In this document: one piece after another, positions 52,628 to 59,755 of the stretch | Layout: each line of letters opens with the position of its first letter | How positions within the stretch are numbered: the first letter of the stretch is position 1 | NCBI GenBank assembly: GCA_958431155.1 | Contig: OY288106.1 | Span: 967,161-1,031,160, forward strand | DNA: 64,000 bases | Origin: an uncultured candidatus Porisulfidus sp. | GTDB lineage: Bacteria > Pseudomonadota > Gammaproteobacteria > Poriferisulfidales > Poriferisulfidaceae | Direction: 5' to 3' | Notes under the pieces: generated by a model | Told to the model about the DNA's origin: nothing | The model's input: the letters and a program-made list of their open reading frames with translations, nothing else | Databases searched by the model: none | Position numbers and translations under genes: made by a program

Positions 52628-52649
52628 AACCGGACAGGGATGTCCGGTT
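52628..52649 (+). promoter_or_regulatory. hairpin presenting a CsrA/RsmA consensus site
   Basis: A nine-pair stem (AACCGGACA/TGTCCGGTT) closes a GGGA tetraloop. The bases ACAGGGATGT equal ten of ten positions of the core of the CsrA SELEX consensus (RUACARGGAUGU), with GGA in the loop as CsrA requires. Confidence 0.6.
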
Positions 52650-52653
52650 CAAA

Positions 52654-52673
52654 GGTCGACACGAATGTCGACC
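52654..52673 (+). repeat. second perfect hairpin, look-alike of the CsrA-type hairpin
   Basis: An eight-pair stem GGTCGACA/TGTCGACC with loop CGAA, five bases after the first hairpin. It keeps the ACA...TGT frame of the first hairpin, but the loop GGGA is replaced by CGAA, so the GGA needed for CsrA is missing. It may be structural or a decayed copy. Confidence 0.6.
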
Positions 52674-52686
52674 GCTCTCACTTTAT

Positions 52687-52723
52687 CCCGGCCATGAAAC
52701 CCTTCATGGTCGGGTCTTTTTTT
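52687..52723 (+). terminator. strong intrinsic terminator
   Basis: A twelve-pair stem (CCCGGCCATGAA with TTCATGGTCGGG, one G-T pair), a four-base loop ACCC, then TCTTTTTTT. It ends the small unit and its T-tract overlaps the stop codon of the convergent gene at 52722. Confidence 0.9.
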
Positions 52724-54089
52724 AAAACTCAATCGCCACAATGCTGACGGTGCCTGCTTTCTCGTTGGCAGTCGCCACATAGCGCACACCGTCCTGCTCG
52801 AAAGCAACAATCCCTTCCGGAGCCAGCTTGCCGTCTCCTTCGCCGCGCAGGGACAATATCTCTCTCACCTGTGGTGCACTCGGTTCCTCGAGGTCGACCA
52901 GCACCAGCGCATCCGCGCGCTCCAGTGCCACAATCGCCCAAGCCCTACTCTCTGCTTCAAACGTGATCACGCCCTCCGGCTCCGACCCTTTGTTGTCGCT
53001 TCGCCCGTCTGGATAAATTCCCGCGGCATGCGCTGCCTCGTCCAACTGGTTGCCGGTGTCACCGATTACTTCTGCGGCTACCAAGTCCACGACACTGAGC
53101 GTTCGCCCACCACCTGCCGGGCCTTGTCGGGTCTTGGAGGCTTTCGGGTCAGTGTCCCCTTCGTCCGCCGTCACCAAATACCGTCCGTCTGGAGTCACCG
53201 CAATCTGGTCCGGCTCCCGAAAGGCTCGCAGCGTCTCCGTGAACGAAACTCTCCCGTCATCGTCAAGATCCGCCATATGTTCAGTCACTCCCAAAGCGAT
53301 GATGCCGCGAACGGTCGCGCTTGCCGTGTCGACCACGGCTATCCCGTTGTTTTCCTGAAGGCTCACGTAAACCGTCGCTTCATCTGGAGCGAAAGCCGTG
53401 TATTCCGGCTCCAGGTGGGCTGGATCACCCGAATCGAATGGAATTTCCACTTCTTCGCCATCTATCTCGCGTTCCAGAAACCGGCCCGCATCCAAAGTCG
53501 TCAGGCCATGCCTCTGGGGGAGCGGTTTAAACCGAACTTCCCTCACAACCCCCTCCAGCAATCCTTCCGTCAAGTCGATCAACGTCACGCTTCCCGGGTG
53601 TGAGTGCCACTTCCCGCCTTCGGCCCAGTATTCTTCGGCTTCGTTCGCAACCGCCAGCCACTCCCCGGAAGGACTGAAGTGGACGTCATCCGGCCCATGG
53701 CCTGCCGCATATCGCGCCAGCACCTTGCCATGCAGGTCCAGCAGCTGGATTTCGCCCACCGAGCCGACCGGCCCGGCGACGGCCACCGCCAAAACATCCC
53801 GATCCGGGTGAAAAGCAACTGAATTAATGGTGTGGCTGTCCGGCAACTCCAAATCCAGCGCACGGATGTTCATGGGAAGGTTCGGTCTCGCCAGAGACAC
53901 CAGATCGATCTTTCCAGCCTCGCTGTTACTCACCGCGAGTGTGCGGGTTTTGGGTTGATAGGAAAGGATTTCGGTACCTTCCGGCTCGCTTGAGACCCAC
54001 GTCGCGACCAAAGACAGTTGGGGTTGCGTCGCATGGGCAGCCGACGACAATGCAAGCCATAAAATTGGAATTAGAATTCGGGATGTCAC
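52722..54089 (-). CDS. secreted beta-propeller protein of the choice-of-anchor I type
   Basis: A 455-residue exported protein (signal peptide about 20 residues). It has beta-propeller-like repeats (LSYQPKTRTLAVSNSEAGKIDLV, NSVAFHPDRDVLAVAV, DDVHFSPSGEWLAVANE, PDQIAVTPDGRYLVTADEGD) and LDDDGRVSF, which looks calcium binding. The phrase-like motifs SEPEGV and LAPEGIVAF are typical of choice-of-anchor I family proteins, some of which are annotated as phosphatase- or esterase-like. No catalytic assignment is justified. Its neighbours are porins. Confidence 0.72.
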   Translation of the reverse strand: MTSRILIPILWLALSSAAHATQPQLSLVATWVSSEPEGTEILSYQPKTRTLAVSNSEAGKIDLVSLARPNLPMNIRALDLELPDSHTINSVAFHPDRDVLAVAVAGPVGSVGEIQLLDLHGKVLARYAAGHGPDDVHFSPSGEWLAVANEAEEYWAEGGKWHSHPGSVTLIDLTEGLLEGVVREVRFKPLPQRHGLTTLDAGRFLEREIDGEEVEIPFDSGDPAHLEPEYTAFAPDEATVYVSLQENNGIAVVDTASATVRGIIALGVTEHMADLDDDGRVSFTETLRAFREPDQIAVTPDGRYLVTADEGDTDPKASKTRQGPAGGGRTLSVVDLVAAEVIGDTGNQLDEAAHAAGIYPDGRSDNKGSEPEGVITFEAESRAWAIVALERADALVLVDLEEPSAPQVREILSLRGEGDGKLAPEGIVAFEQDGVRYVATANEKAGTVSIVAIEF

Positions 54090-54300
54090 AGTGAAAATAC
54101 AAAAAGGAATAGTTGGAACAAACTGACTTTATTGTTCTTTTTTGTAGGAATTATGAATTGCGCTTAATGCCTTTCACAGAAAAGCAGCGATTTCTATCGT
54201 GCCACCAATGTATGCGCCTATACCGGCACCAACAGCACTCAGACCAATTTTGCCGATTGCTTCTTTTTTGTGCTCTCGAATAGATGCACTACTAGCACTA

Positions 54301-55338
54301 TTAAAACGATAGAGTACCCCGAAGAGTCAAACCGCCGTCATTGAGCGCCCGGAAGTCCTCTCCATTGCCTTCGACATAATCCAGTTCCAGAGCCAGCGTA
54401 GAGTCTGCGCGCCAATGTATTCCGAGTAGCATGGAATCAGAACCTCTCTCCAGGTTCTTCGCCTTGTCGGCAAGGTTCGCATAGCGCACCACCAGCTCCC
54501 AGATGCCCTCCTCGTCCCGTGGCTCGATGTGCGCCAGAAGGCCAGGCGCATAGCGGCTTTGCGTATGTTCGCCCGTAATTCTCCAGGCACCCCGAATATG
54601 GAAGCCGTCCGCATTCACTTTTGCCCGGTTGCGGAACGGCAATCCTTCTGCCCGCGCCTTGGATTCCAGGTACTGGGCCTGGATCGCGTAGGACTCCTGT
54701 GAATAGCCGATATCAAAAGCTAGGTGCCGACCGGACCCCTGCGATTCCAACTCCCCGCCATCCAGCATGTCGAAGGCCATATTCTCTCCCCAATTGCTAA
54801 AGGACTGGAATGACAGCCCAACATGCAGAAAGCTTCCATCTTCGAAGCGCGGCGCTACCATCAGCCGTGCCTGTACTTCCGTGGAATCCGCCACACCTGA
54901 ACTTTCATCGTACCCATGGACCTGTAGCGAGCCATACCAGGGAATCTCTTCGCCATGCACGAATCCGACGACCGCAGGCGCCTGAACGTCCTGATCCTGT
55001 CCACTGGAAAGACTGGCAAAGCGGCCCAACACCCCCTGCTCTATCATTCGGAACCAGCGGTCCCGCAACGAGCCGTCCAGCATCGCGGATGTCGAGGCCC
55101 ATGGGGAAGTGGCGGCTAGATCAAGGCCAATGTTGCTGTTTCGATCCGGAATTTCCGATCCGCTGCCTCGAAGCAATGCCGATTGGTTCAACTGACTCTG
55201 CATGCGCATCATCAATTCCTTCATGCGCGATCCTTCGTCCACCAGGCTGTCGATTTCATTTTCCGACAGTGCCTGCACCGGGGCGGCCAACAGCAGGCCA
55301 AGGCTTACACAGGCAAACTGAAATGCGAAGCGTGGCAT
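54301..55338 (-). CDS. outer-membrane porin-like protein, short N-terminal coiled coil
   Basis: A 345-residue protein with a signal peptide ending at PVQA. A short helical segment follows (ENEIDSLVDEGSRMKELMMRMQSQL), then alternating beta strands ending in LTLRGTLSF with terminal Phe. The layout matches the larger porin downstream on the same strand (coiled coil, barrel, and shared phrases such as SMLLGIHWRADSTLALELDYVEG versus ERMVLGVNWYVNKNVKFMLNYVDSE), so the two are paralogues. The ATG at 55338 is selected by the signal peptide. Confidence 0.78.
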   Translation of the reverse strand: MPRFAFQFACVSLGLLLAAPVQALSENEIDSLVDEGSRMKELMMRMQSQLNQSALLRGSGSEIPDRNSNIGLDLAATSPWASTSAMLDGSLRDRWFRMIEQGVLGRFASLSSGQDQDVQAPAVVGFVHGEEIPWYGSLQVHGYDESSGVADSTEVQARLMVAPRFEDGSFLHVGLSFQSFSNWGENMAFDMLDGGELESQGSGRHLAFDIGYSQESYAIQAQYLESKARAEGLPFRNRAKVNADGFHIRGAWRITGEHTQSRYAPGLLAHIEPRDEEGIWELVVRYANLADKAKNLERGSDSMLLGIHWRADSTLALELDYVEGNGEDFRALNDGGLTLRGTLSF

Positions 55339-55533
55339 GAGAGAACCGGACAGGTGCCCCGACTTGGACAGGAGACCCGATGAGGCTGGAAAGCGCAACT
55401 TGTCCAGAGTCCACCTCCTAATCTGGAATCCGCTCGAAAACGGATGCTTCTCGGTGATTGAGTTTGAGTTTAGCACACACAGCCGGTGAGACTGTCGGGC
55501 CAAATGCCGTGGCCAACATTTAGGAGACCCCAC

Positions 55534-55567
55534 AAAAAACCCGCCGCCCGGTTTCCCGAAGCGGCGG
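55534..55567 (-). terminator. intrinsic terminator of the larger porin gene
   Basis: On the minus strand CCGCCGC pairs with GCGGCGG around a GC-rich interior and is followed by GTTTTTTG. It lies 50 bases past the porin stop codon. Confidence 0.85.
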
Positions 55568-55582
55568 ATTTCAAGGAGTCCC

Positions 55583-55605
55583 GTCAGGACTCAAAGAGTC
55601 CTGAC
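55583..55605 (-). repeat. perfect 3'-UTR hairpin next to the porin stop
   Basis: A ten-pair perfect stem (GTCAGGACTC/GAGTCCTGAC) with a three-base loop sits 13 bases after the porin stop. A third copy of the stem half (GAGTCC at 55576-55581) could form an alternative, mutually exclusive hairpin. It may protect the mRNA 3' end or be a processed sRNA element. Confidence 0.6.
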
Positions 55606-55617
55606 ATCATAGACTGA

Positions 55618-57354
55618 TCAGAATACGTACTGGCCTCGCAGCGAGAACGCCTGGCCATCGTCGTTGTTGCACTTCTTGATCGAAAGATCTTCGGTTTCGC
55701 TGCTATCCATACCATCGACCAGTGCATAGCTCCGCGTGGACGTCGTGCAGCCATCAACTTCCGAATCCACATAGTTCAGCATGAACTTGACGTTCTTGTT
55801 GACGTACCAGTTCACACCCAGAACCATGCGTTCCAGATCAGCACTCAGACTTCTGCCAGGAATGTCGATGTCTGCATCTTCATAACGGGCAACCACTTCC
55901 CAAGCGCCGCCTTCGTTCTTTGGCTTAATAGCGGCAAACGCACCGGAGCCTCCCTTGTAGCCGCGGGTCTCACCCGTGAGAGTATATGCGGCCTGCAGGT
56001 AGAAACCATCCATCTCGATGTCGCAAGTGTTGCTGAAGCCATCCATCTCTTCTTCCCGCGTTACCTCGACAACGTCTTCCTCTTTAACTACTAAGTCACG
56101 TGTAGCATTCCCCTGTCCAGCAGCACCTATGTTGCCATATATGTCACCTTCCTCGAATTCAGCCAAAGCTTCCTCTGGTATCCCCAAATGAACTTCCGCA
56201 AATTTGGCTGGCTCGACAACACTATTATCATTTGGATCCAGGACTTCTTCAGCTGTCTGGATCGCCAAATATTTCCTTTTCCTTTCCTCAGTTTCTTCCG
56301 GAGTATAGATGCCGGAACCACAAGCGTTATTGTTGGTACCGTCAGACTCCACGTTCATGAATTCGCCCTGCAGCGAGAACGGGCCATTGACGTACGCGAG
56401 CTCTACACCGAACTGATCGATGTCGTCGGACTCGTGGCTGTTGGTTTCAAATGGCCGTCCCGTGGTGTGCACACCCATGCGGGTACGCATGCGGTGAGTG
56501 TTGCCCTTGTAGTCCACGGTGTAGAACGAAGCACCAGCGTGTATGAAAGAGTCGTCGCTTAACTTCGGCATGATGGAGAAACGGGCACCGACGCCGTAGA
56601 CATCACCGCCGTCATCTTCCTCAACCTCGTCATCGTAGACACCAACCACACCACTCATCGGCATGTCACCTTTGGTCGCAAAACCGACCGAGATACCGCC
56701 GAAATCAGGCTTGCCGATCACGGCGCCCGACAGTTCATTGATGATGGATCGCTCAATCGTCGAGATCCACTTGGAACTGGTGCGCTCTTCGAGCATACCC
56801 GGGCGCTTGTATTTACCCAGCATCGCGTACATCGGCTTGCTGGAATACTTCAGATAGCCGGTATCGACGCTCGCCCCTTCATCCTCGTGATCAATGTTGG
56901 TCGTGAACTTGTAGGACCAGTTCTTGCCAGACTTGCCGCTCAAGGTAATGCGAGACCGGCGGATCTCGTTTTCTTCCGCGTCTTCGCCATCCCAAAAGTC
57001 GTCATAGGAATCGTAGTCGTACATCAACCGTCCGCCAATCTTGAATTCGTTGCCCTTGCTGGATTTGACCTTGATACCCCCACCGGTCGTGGAAATAGTG
57101 ATGTCTTCCTTCTTGGACTTGACCATGCCGCCTTTCTTGTCGCCTTCTTTGGCTGCCTTCTTGGCCTGCTGCTGCATGGCGTTGGTCTTCATCATGACTT
57201 CCTGCAACTGTTCCTGCATCTGCATCAGCATCTGCTTCATTTCGGCATTTTCGCGTTTGAGGTGATTGATTTCCTCACCTGATGCCAAAGCAGATGCCGG
57301 CAATGCCATGGCCAGCGTTAGTGCAGCAGGAACTGCAAATCGTGATTTCCACAT
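55618..57354 (-). CDS. OprP/OprO-type porin with N-terminal coiled coil
   Basis: A 578-residue outer-membrane porin of the phosphate-selective (O/P) type. The signal peptide is MWKSRFAVPAALTLAMALPASALA. The coiled coil (residues 27-70, HLKRENAEMKQMLMQMQEQLQEV) probably forms a trimer stalk. The barrel starts with FKIGGRLMYDYDSY and ends in FSLRGQYVF. A long acidic insert (about residues 345-440, many Glu/Asp plus two Cys) is unusual and likely an external loop. The gene has a 230-base leader with an FNR-type box at its far end and its own terminator. Confidence 0.88.
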   Translation of the reverse strand: MWKSRFAVPAALTLAMALPASALASGEEINHLKRENAEMKQMLMQMQEQLQEVMMKTNAMQQQAKKAAKEGDKKGGMVKSKKEDITISTTGGGIKVKSSKGNEFKIGGRLMYDYDSYDDFWDGEDAEENEIRRSRITLSGKSGKNWSYKFTTNIDHEDEGASVDTGYLKYSSKPMYAMLGKYKRPGMLEERTSSKWISTIERSIINELSGAVIGKPDFGGISVGFATKGDMPMSGVVGVYDDEVEEDDGGDVYGVGARFSIMPKLSDDSFIHAGASFYTVDYKGNTHRMRTRMGVHTTGRPFETNSHESDDIDQFGVELAYVNGPFSLQGEFMNVESDGTNNNACGSGIYTPEETEERKRKYLAIQTAEEVLDPNDNSVVEPAKFAEVHLGIPEEALAEFEEGDIYGNIGAAGQGNATRDLVVKEEDVVEVTREEEMDGFSNTCDIEMDGFYLQAAYTLTGETRGYKGGSGAFAAIKPKNEGGAWEVVARYEDADIDIPGRSLSADLERMVLGVNWYVNKNVKFMLNYVDSEVDGCTTSTRSYALVDGMDSSETEDLSIKKCNNDDGQAFSLRGQYVF

Positions 57355-57583
57355 GATCGTGGGTGCCTCCTTTAAATATTTAGAGGTTAAGGGAAAAACC
57401 TAGCGGTTACGCTGGTGCGTACTCTAGGTAAAAAATATGACAGAAATATTGGCGGAAAATCGACAGTCTGTTGTTTTTTTCTTATTGGCTCAGATCTTCG
57501 TCCTGATCCTTGATCGCAATATTAAACTCGCCGATAGACCAGCTCAAGAACTACACTACAAATAAAGGTCAATCAAATATTTA

Positions 57584-57597
57584 TTGATTCACATCAA
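57584..57597. promoter_or_regulatory. perfect FNR/ANR-type box upstream of the porin
   Basis: TTGATTCACATCAA equals the TTGAT-N4-ATCAA consensus exactly (a Crp box would centre on TGTGA-N6-TCACA). It lies 230 bases before the OprP-type porin start and three bases past the 3' end of the NarL-type regulator. The intervening 57355-57583 is an AT-rich leader with no other clear element. Anaerobic or NO-responsive control of the porin is inferred. Confidence 0.6.
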
Positions 57598-57600
57598 CTA

Positions 57601-58278
57601 TTAATCCTCCCGATCTTCGGCCGATTTGCGGCTTCCCCAGCCATGCTCGACCGCGAGCACCGCCGCCGCCACCCGGGAAGTCACGCCAAGTTTGCGCAGG
57701 ATTGCTTTCACATGAACCTTGACCGTCCCTTCGGAAATGCCCAGGTTGTTTCCGATTCCACGATTGCTCAAGCCTTCGGCGAGCAAAGCCAGAATTTCGC
57801 TCTCGCGAGGAGTCAGAACGTCGAACGGGCCTTCCTCTCCCTCTGGCGGCTCCGGTTCGCGTCCCTGCACCACCCGTGCTAGTGCCGGGGTAAGACTCGG
57901 CGCCACGACAGTCTCGCCCGCGACGATAGAGCGTAGTGCCATCACCAAGGTGTCCGGCTCCATGTCCTTTAAAAGGTATCCGCTTGCTCCGGAACGCAGC
58001 GCCTCTATCAGATCCTGTTCCTCGTCACTTGTGGTCAACATCACCACCGGCGGACATTCCTCGTCTTCCTTCAGCTTCCGGAGTATTTCCAGCCCGCCGG
58101 TCTGCGGCAGGCGCAAATCCAGCAGAACAATCTCCGGGCGGCGCTCGGAAATTACCGCATATCCAGCCTCGGCATCCCCCACCGAATCCAGCACTTTCAA
58201 TCCATGGCGTTCCAGCAAGCCCTGCAGGCCTTCCCGGAACAGGGTGTGATCATCGATGATCGTGACCGTAAGCGTCAT
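57601..58278 (-). CDS. NarL/FixJ-family response regulator
   Basis: A 225-residue two-domain regulator. The receiver domain starts TVTIIDDHTLFREGL with the acidic pair, the phospho-acceptor Asp is in VLLDLRLPQTGG, and Lys is in YLLKDMEPD. The LuxR-type helix-turn-helix is LTPRESEILALLAEGLSNRGIGNNLGISEGTVKVHVKAILRKLGV. It is closest in layout to NarL/NarP. It overlaps the kinase gene by four bases. Targets might include the adjacent porin or the mtoX cluster, but no binding-site evidence was found. Confidence 0.92.
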   Translation of the reverse strand: MTLTVTIIDDHTLFREGLQGLLERHGLKVLDSVGDAEAGYAVISERRPEIVLLDLRLPQTGGLEILRKLKEDEECPPVVMLTTSDEEQDLIEALRSGASGYLLKDMEPDTLVMALRSIVAGETVVAPSLTPALARVVQGREPEPPEGEEGPFDVLTPRESEILALLAEGLSNRGIGNNLGISEGTVKVHVKAILRKLGVTSRVAAAVLAVEHGWGSRKSAEDRED

Positions 58279-59195
58279 GCTGCTTCCGCCTTCCGCGGCA
58301 TCGTGTCGAACTCCAACGCTACCCGTACGCCTTCCTCCGGTTCGCTCTCCACCCGAAGCCGGCCACCGATGCGCATCGCCCGGTCCTGCAGCAGGCTCAT
58401 CCCGATGTGGGCGCCTCCCCCTTCCCGCGGCGGGTTGGCAATCCCGACTCCGTCATCTTCCACCAGCACCCGGCAACGCCCGGTCTCCGCATCACCTGAA
58501 ATCAGGACCCGCACGGTACTTGCCTGGGCGTGCTTTCGCGCATTGGCCAAGGCTTCCTGCACAATGCGCACGATCTGCAACTCATGTTCGGCCGACAGTT
58601 TCAGGTCCCCCCACTGAGTCTGCAGTAGCACACGGACATCCGGACAGTCCCGACGAAAGCGCTCCACCGTTCGCTCAATCGCTGGCAGCAAGCCAGCCTC
58701 GCTGATCGGAACGCGGAAATGTGCGATCAGTTCACGCAACTCGATGTTGGCTTCTTCCAGACTCTCCTCGATTTTCTCAAGTTCCTGCCAGATCCGCTCC
58801 TCGTCGCCTCGATGCAGGGTCTCGTCCAGCACTCGCACCTGCATCTTGATCCCGGCCAAGGTCTGCGCTAAGGAATCATGCAATTCCCCGGACAACCGGG
58901 TGCGCTCCTTCATGGCGGTATAGTCGCTGAATTCCTGCAGTTGCTCCTCGGTATCCCGCGACAGAGTCTGAACCATTTCGGCAAGGACGTTCAGATCAGT
59001 TGCAAGTTCCACGAAATCTCCCTTCGGCGGCACCGGCACCCGCGCCGACAGTTCACCCCCGCGCATCCGGAATACCCACTGTCGAATGGCTTCATAGGGA
59101 ACCAGCCTGCGCCGGTACACCCAAGCCAAGAAAGCGACTGTTGCCGCCAAAAGCAGCCCGAATGCGATAAATCCTAATGAGTCCAACCCAGGCAT
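58275..59195 (-). CDS. NarX/NarQ-like sensor histidine kinase, lacking a periplasmic sensor
   Basis: A 306-residue HisKA_3 kinase. It has a single N-terminal helix (residues 6-26), a HAMP-like linker, the phosphoacceptor SGELHDSLAQTLAGIKMQV, and an ATPase domain with LVEDDGVGI and GAHIGMSLLQDRA. Unlike NarX or NarQ there is no periplasmic ligand domain, so it senses something in the membrane or cytoplasm, or needs a partner. It overlaps the HesB-like gene start by one base, which makes three cotranscribed genes. Confidence 0.9.
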   Translation of the reverse strand: MPGLDSLGFIAFGLLLAATVAFLAWVYRRRLVPYEAIRQWVFRMRGGELSARVPVPPKGDFVELATDLNVLAEMVQTLSRDTEEQLQEFSDYTAMKERTRLSGELHDSLAQTLAGIKMQVRVLDETLHRGDEERIWQELEKIEESLEEANIELRELIAHFRVPISEAGLLPAIERTVERFRRDCPDVRVLLQTQWGDLKLSAEHELQIVRIVQEALANARKHAQASTVRVLISGDAETGRCRVLVEDDGVGIANPPREGGGAHIGMSLLQDRAMRIGGRLRVESEPEEGVRVALEFDTMPRKAEAA

Positions 59196-59515
59196 TACTC
59201 TTTCGGTGGCACGTATGAGGGATCGTTGGGGTTGAGAAAAATGAACTGCTTCTTGCCTGGTTCAAGTTCCACGAAATCTACGGTCATGCCCCTCGCCAAA
59301 GCCAGGCTGTCAGCTCCGACCACCACAGGGACTTTGTGCTGCATGAATTTTTGGTCCCCTTCGCGACTTTCCACATCGAACCCCATCGCGTACTGGAGAT
59401 TGCCGTCTTCGAGCTTGCGCACGGCTAAGCGCAGGGCAATACCCTCCTCGTCTTCCGGCAACTGCTCCTGGATTTGGGTTGCTGCCTGTTCCGTTAGCGT
59501 CAAGAAATCTGGCAT
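59195..59515 (-). CDS. HesB/IscA-fold protein without cluster cysteines
   Basis: A 106-residue A-type iron-sulfur carrier homologue: LTLTEQAATQIQEQL at the start, then ALRLAVRKLEDGNLQYAMGFD, VPVVVGADSLALARGMTVDFVE and FIFLNPNDPSYVPP at the end. All three family cysteines are missing; the C-terminal CGCG site reads NDPSY. It cannot bind a cluster in the usual way. Encoded at the head of the kinase-regulator operon, it may be a regulatory or structural derivative. Confidence 0.82.
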   Translation of the reverse strand: MPDFLTLTEQAATQIQEQLPEDEEGIALRLAVRKLEDGNLQYAMGFDVESREGDQKFMQHKVPVVVGADSLALARGMTVDFVELEPGKKQFIFLNPNDPSYVPPKE

Positions 59516-59638
59516 GAAATGCCCATAGAAGCCGCATGTAGGATTTCCATGATACCGTGAGACTTGCCTTTGCGCCTACCTTGCCTTTTATTCACGTGCC
59601 GGAAACTCGAGAATTTGAGGTCAGGCTACCCTCAAAAC

Positions 59639-59666
59639 TTGACGCACAGCAGGATTCGTCCATAAT
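59639..59666 (+). promoter_or_regulatory. candidate promoter of mtoX
   Basis: TTGACG and CATAAT, each five of six to consensus, with a 16-base spacer. A 5'-UTR stem of seven pairs follows (GCCGCCG 59687-59693 with CGGCGGC 59702-59708) before the Shine-Dalgarno GAGGA at 59746. Confidence 0.5.
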
Positions 59667-59755
59667 TGGAGCAGGCAATTTAGGCGGCCGCCGGTTTAGT
59701 GCGGCGGCATGGTCCTGATGGCCAGCTAATAATTAAAAAACCCATGAGGAAACTT

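Larger units (their letters stand above)
52466..52723 (+). ncRNA. candidate structured small RNA / short mRNA with CsrA-type hairpin
   Basis: The span from the predicted start to the terminator is a self-contained unit with three clean hairpins in the last 100 bases. A weaker 5' stem (GATGAC 52472-52477 with GTCATC 52489-52494) is also possible. GGA triplets occur at 52471, in the Shine-Dalgarno (ACCGGAG near 52508), at the start codon (ATGGAT), at the last codons (CTGGAC) and in the first 3' hairpin, a distribution reminiscent of CsrA-regulated mRNAs or Csr/Rsm decoy RNAs. It encodes a 28-residue peptide, so it may act as both mRNA and RNA regulator. This is inferred from pattern only. Confidence 0.5.

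Noticed and set aside
54174-54309. Minus-strand frame ending in a Gly-zipper-like LSAVGAGIGAYIGG segment
   Set aside because: No ATG, GTG or TTG lies in the frame after the upstream stop, and part overlaps the porin end. It might be a relic of a small peptide gene but cannot be supported as one.
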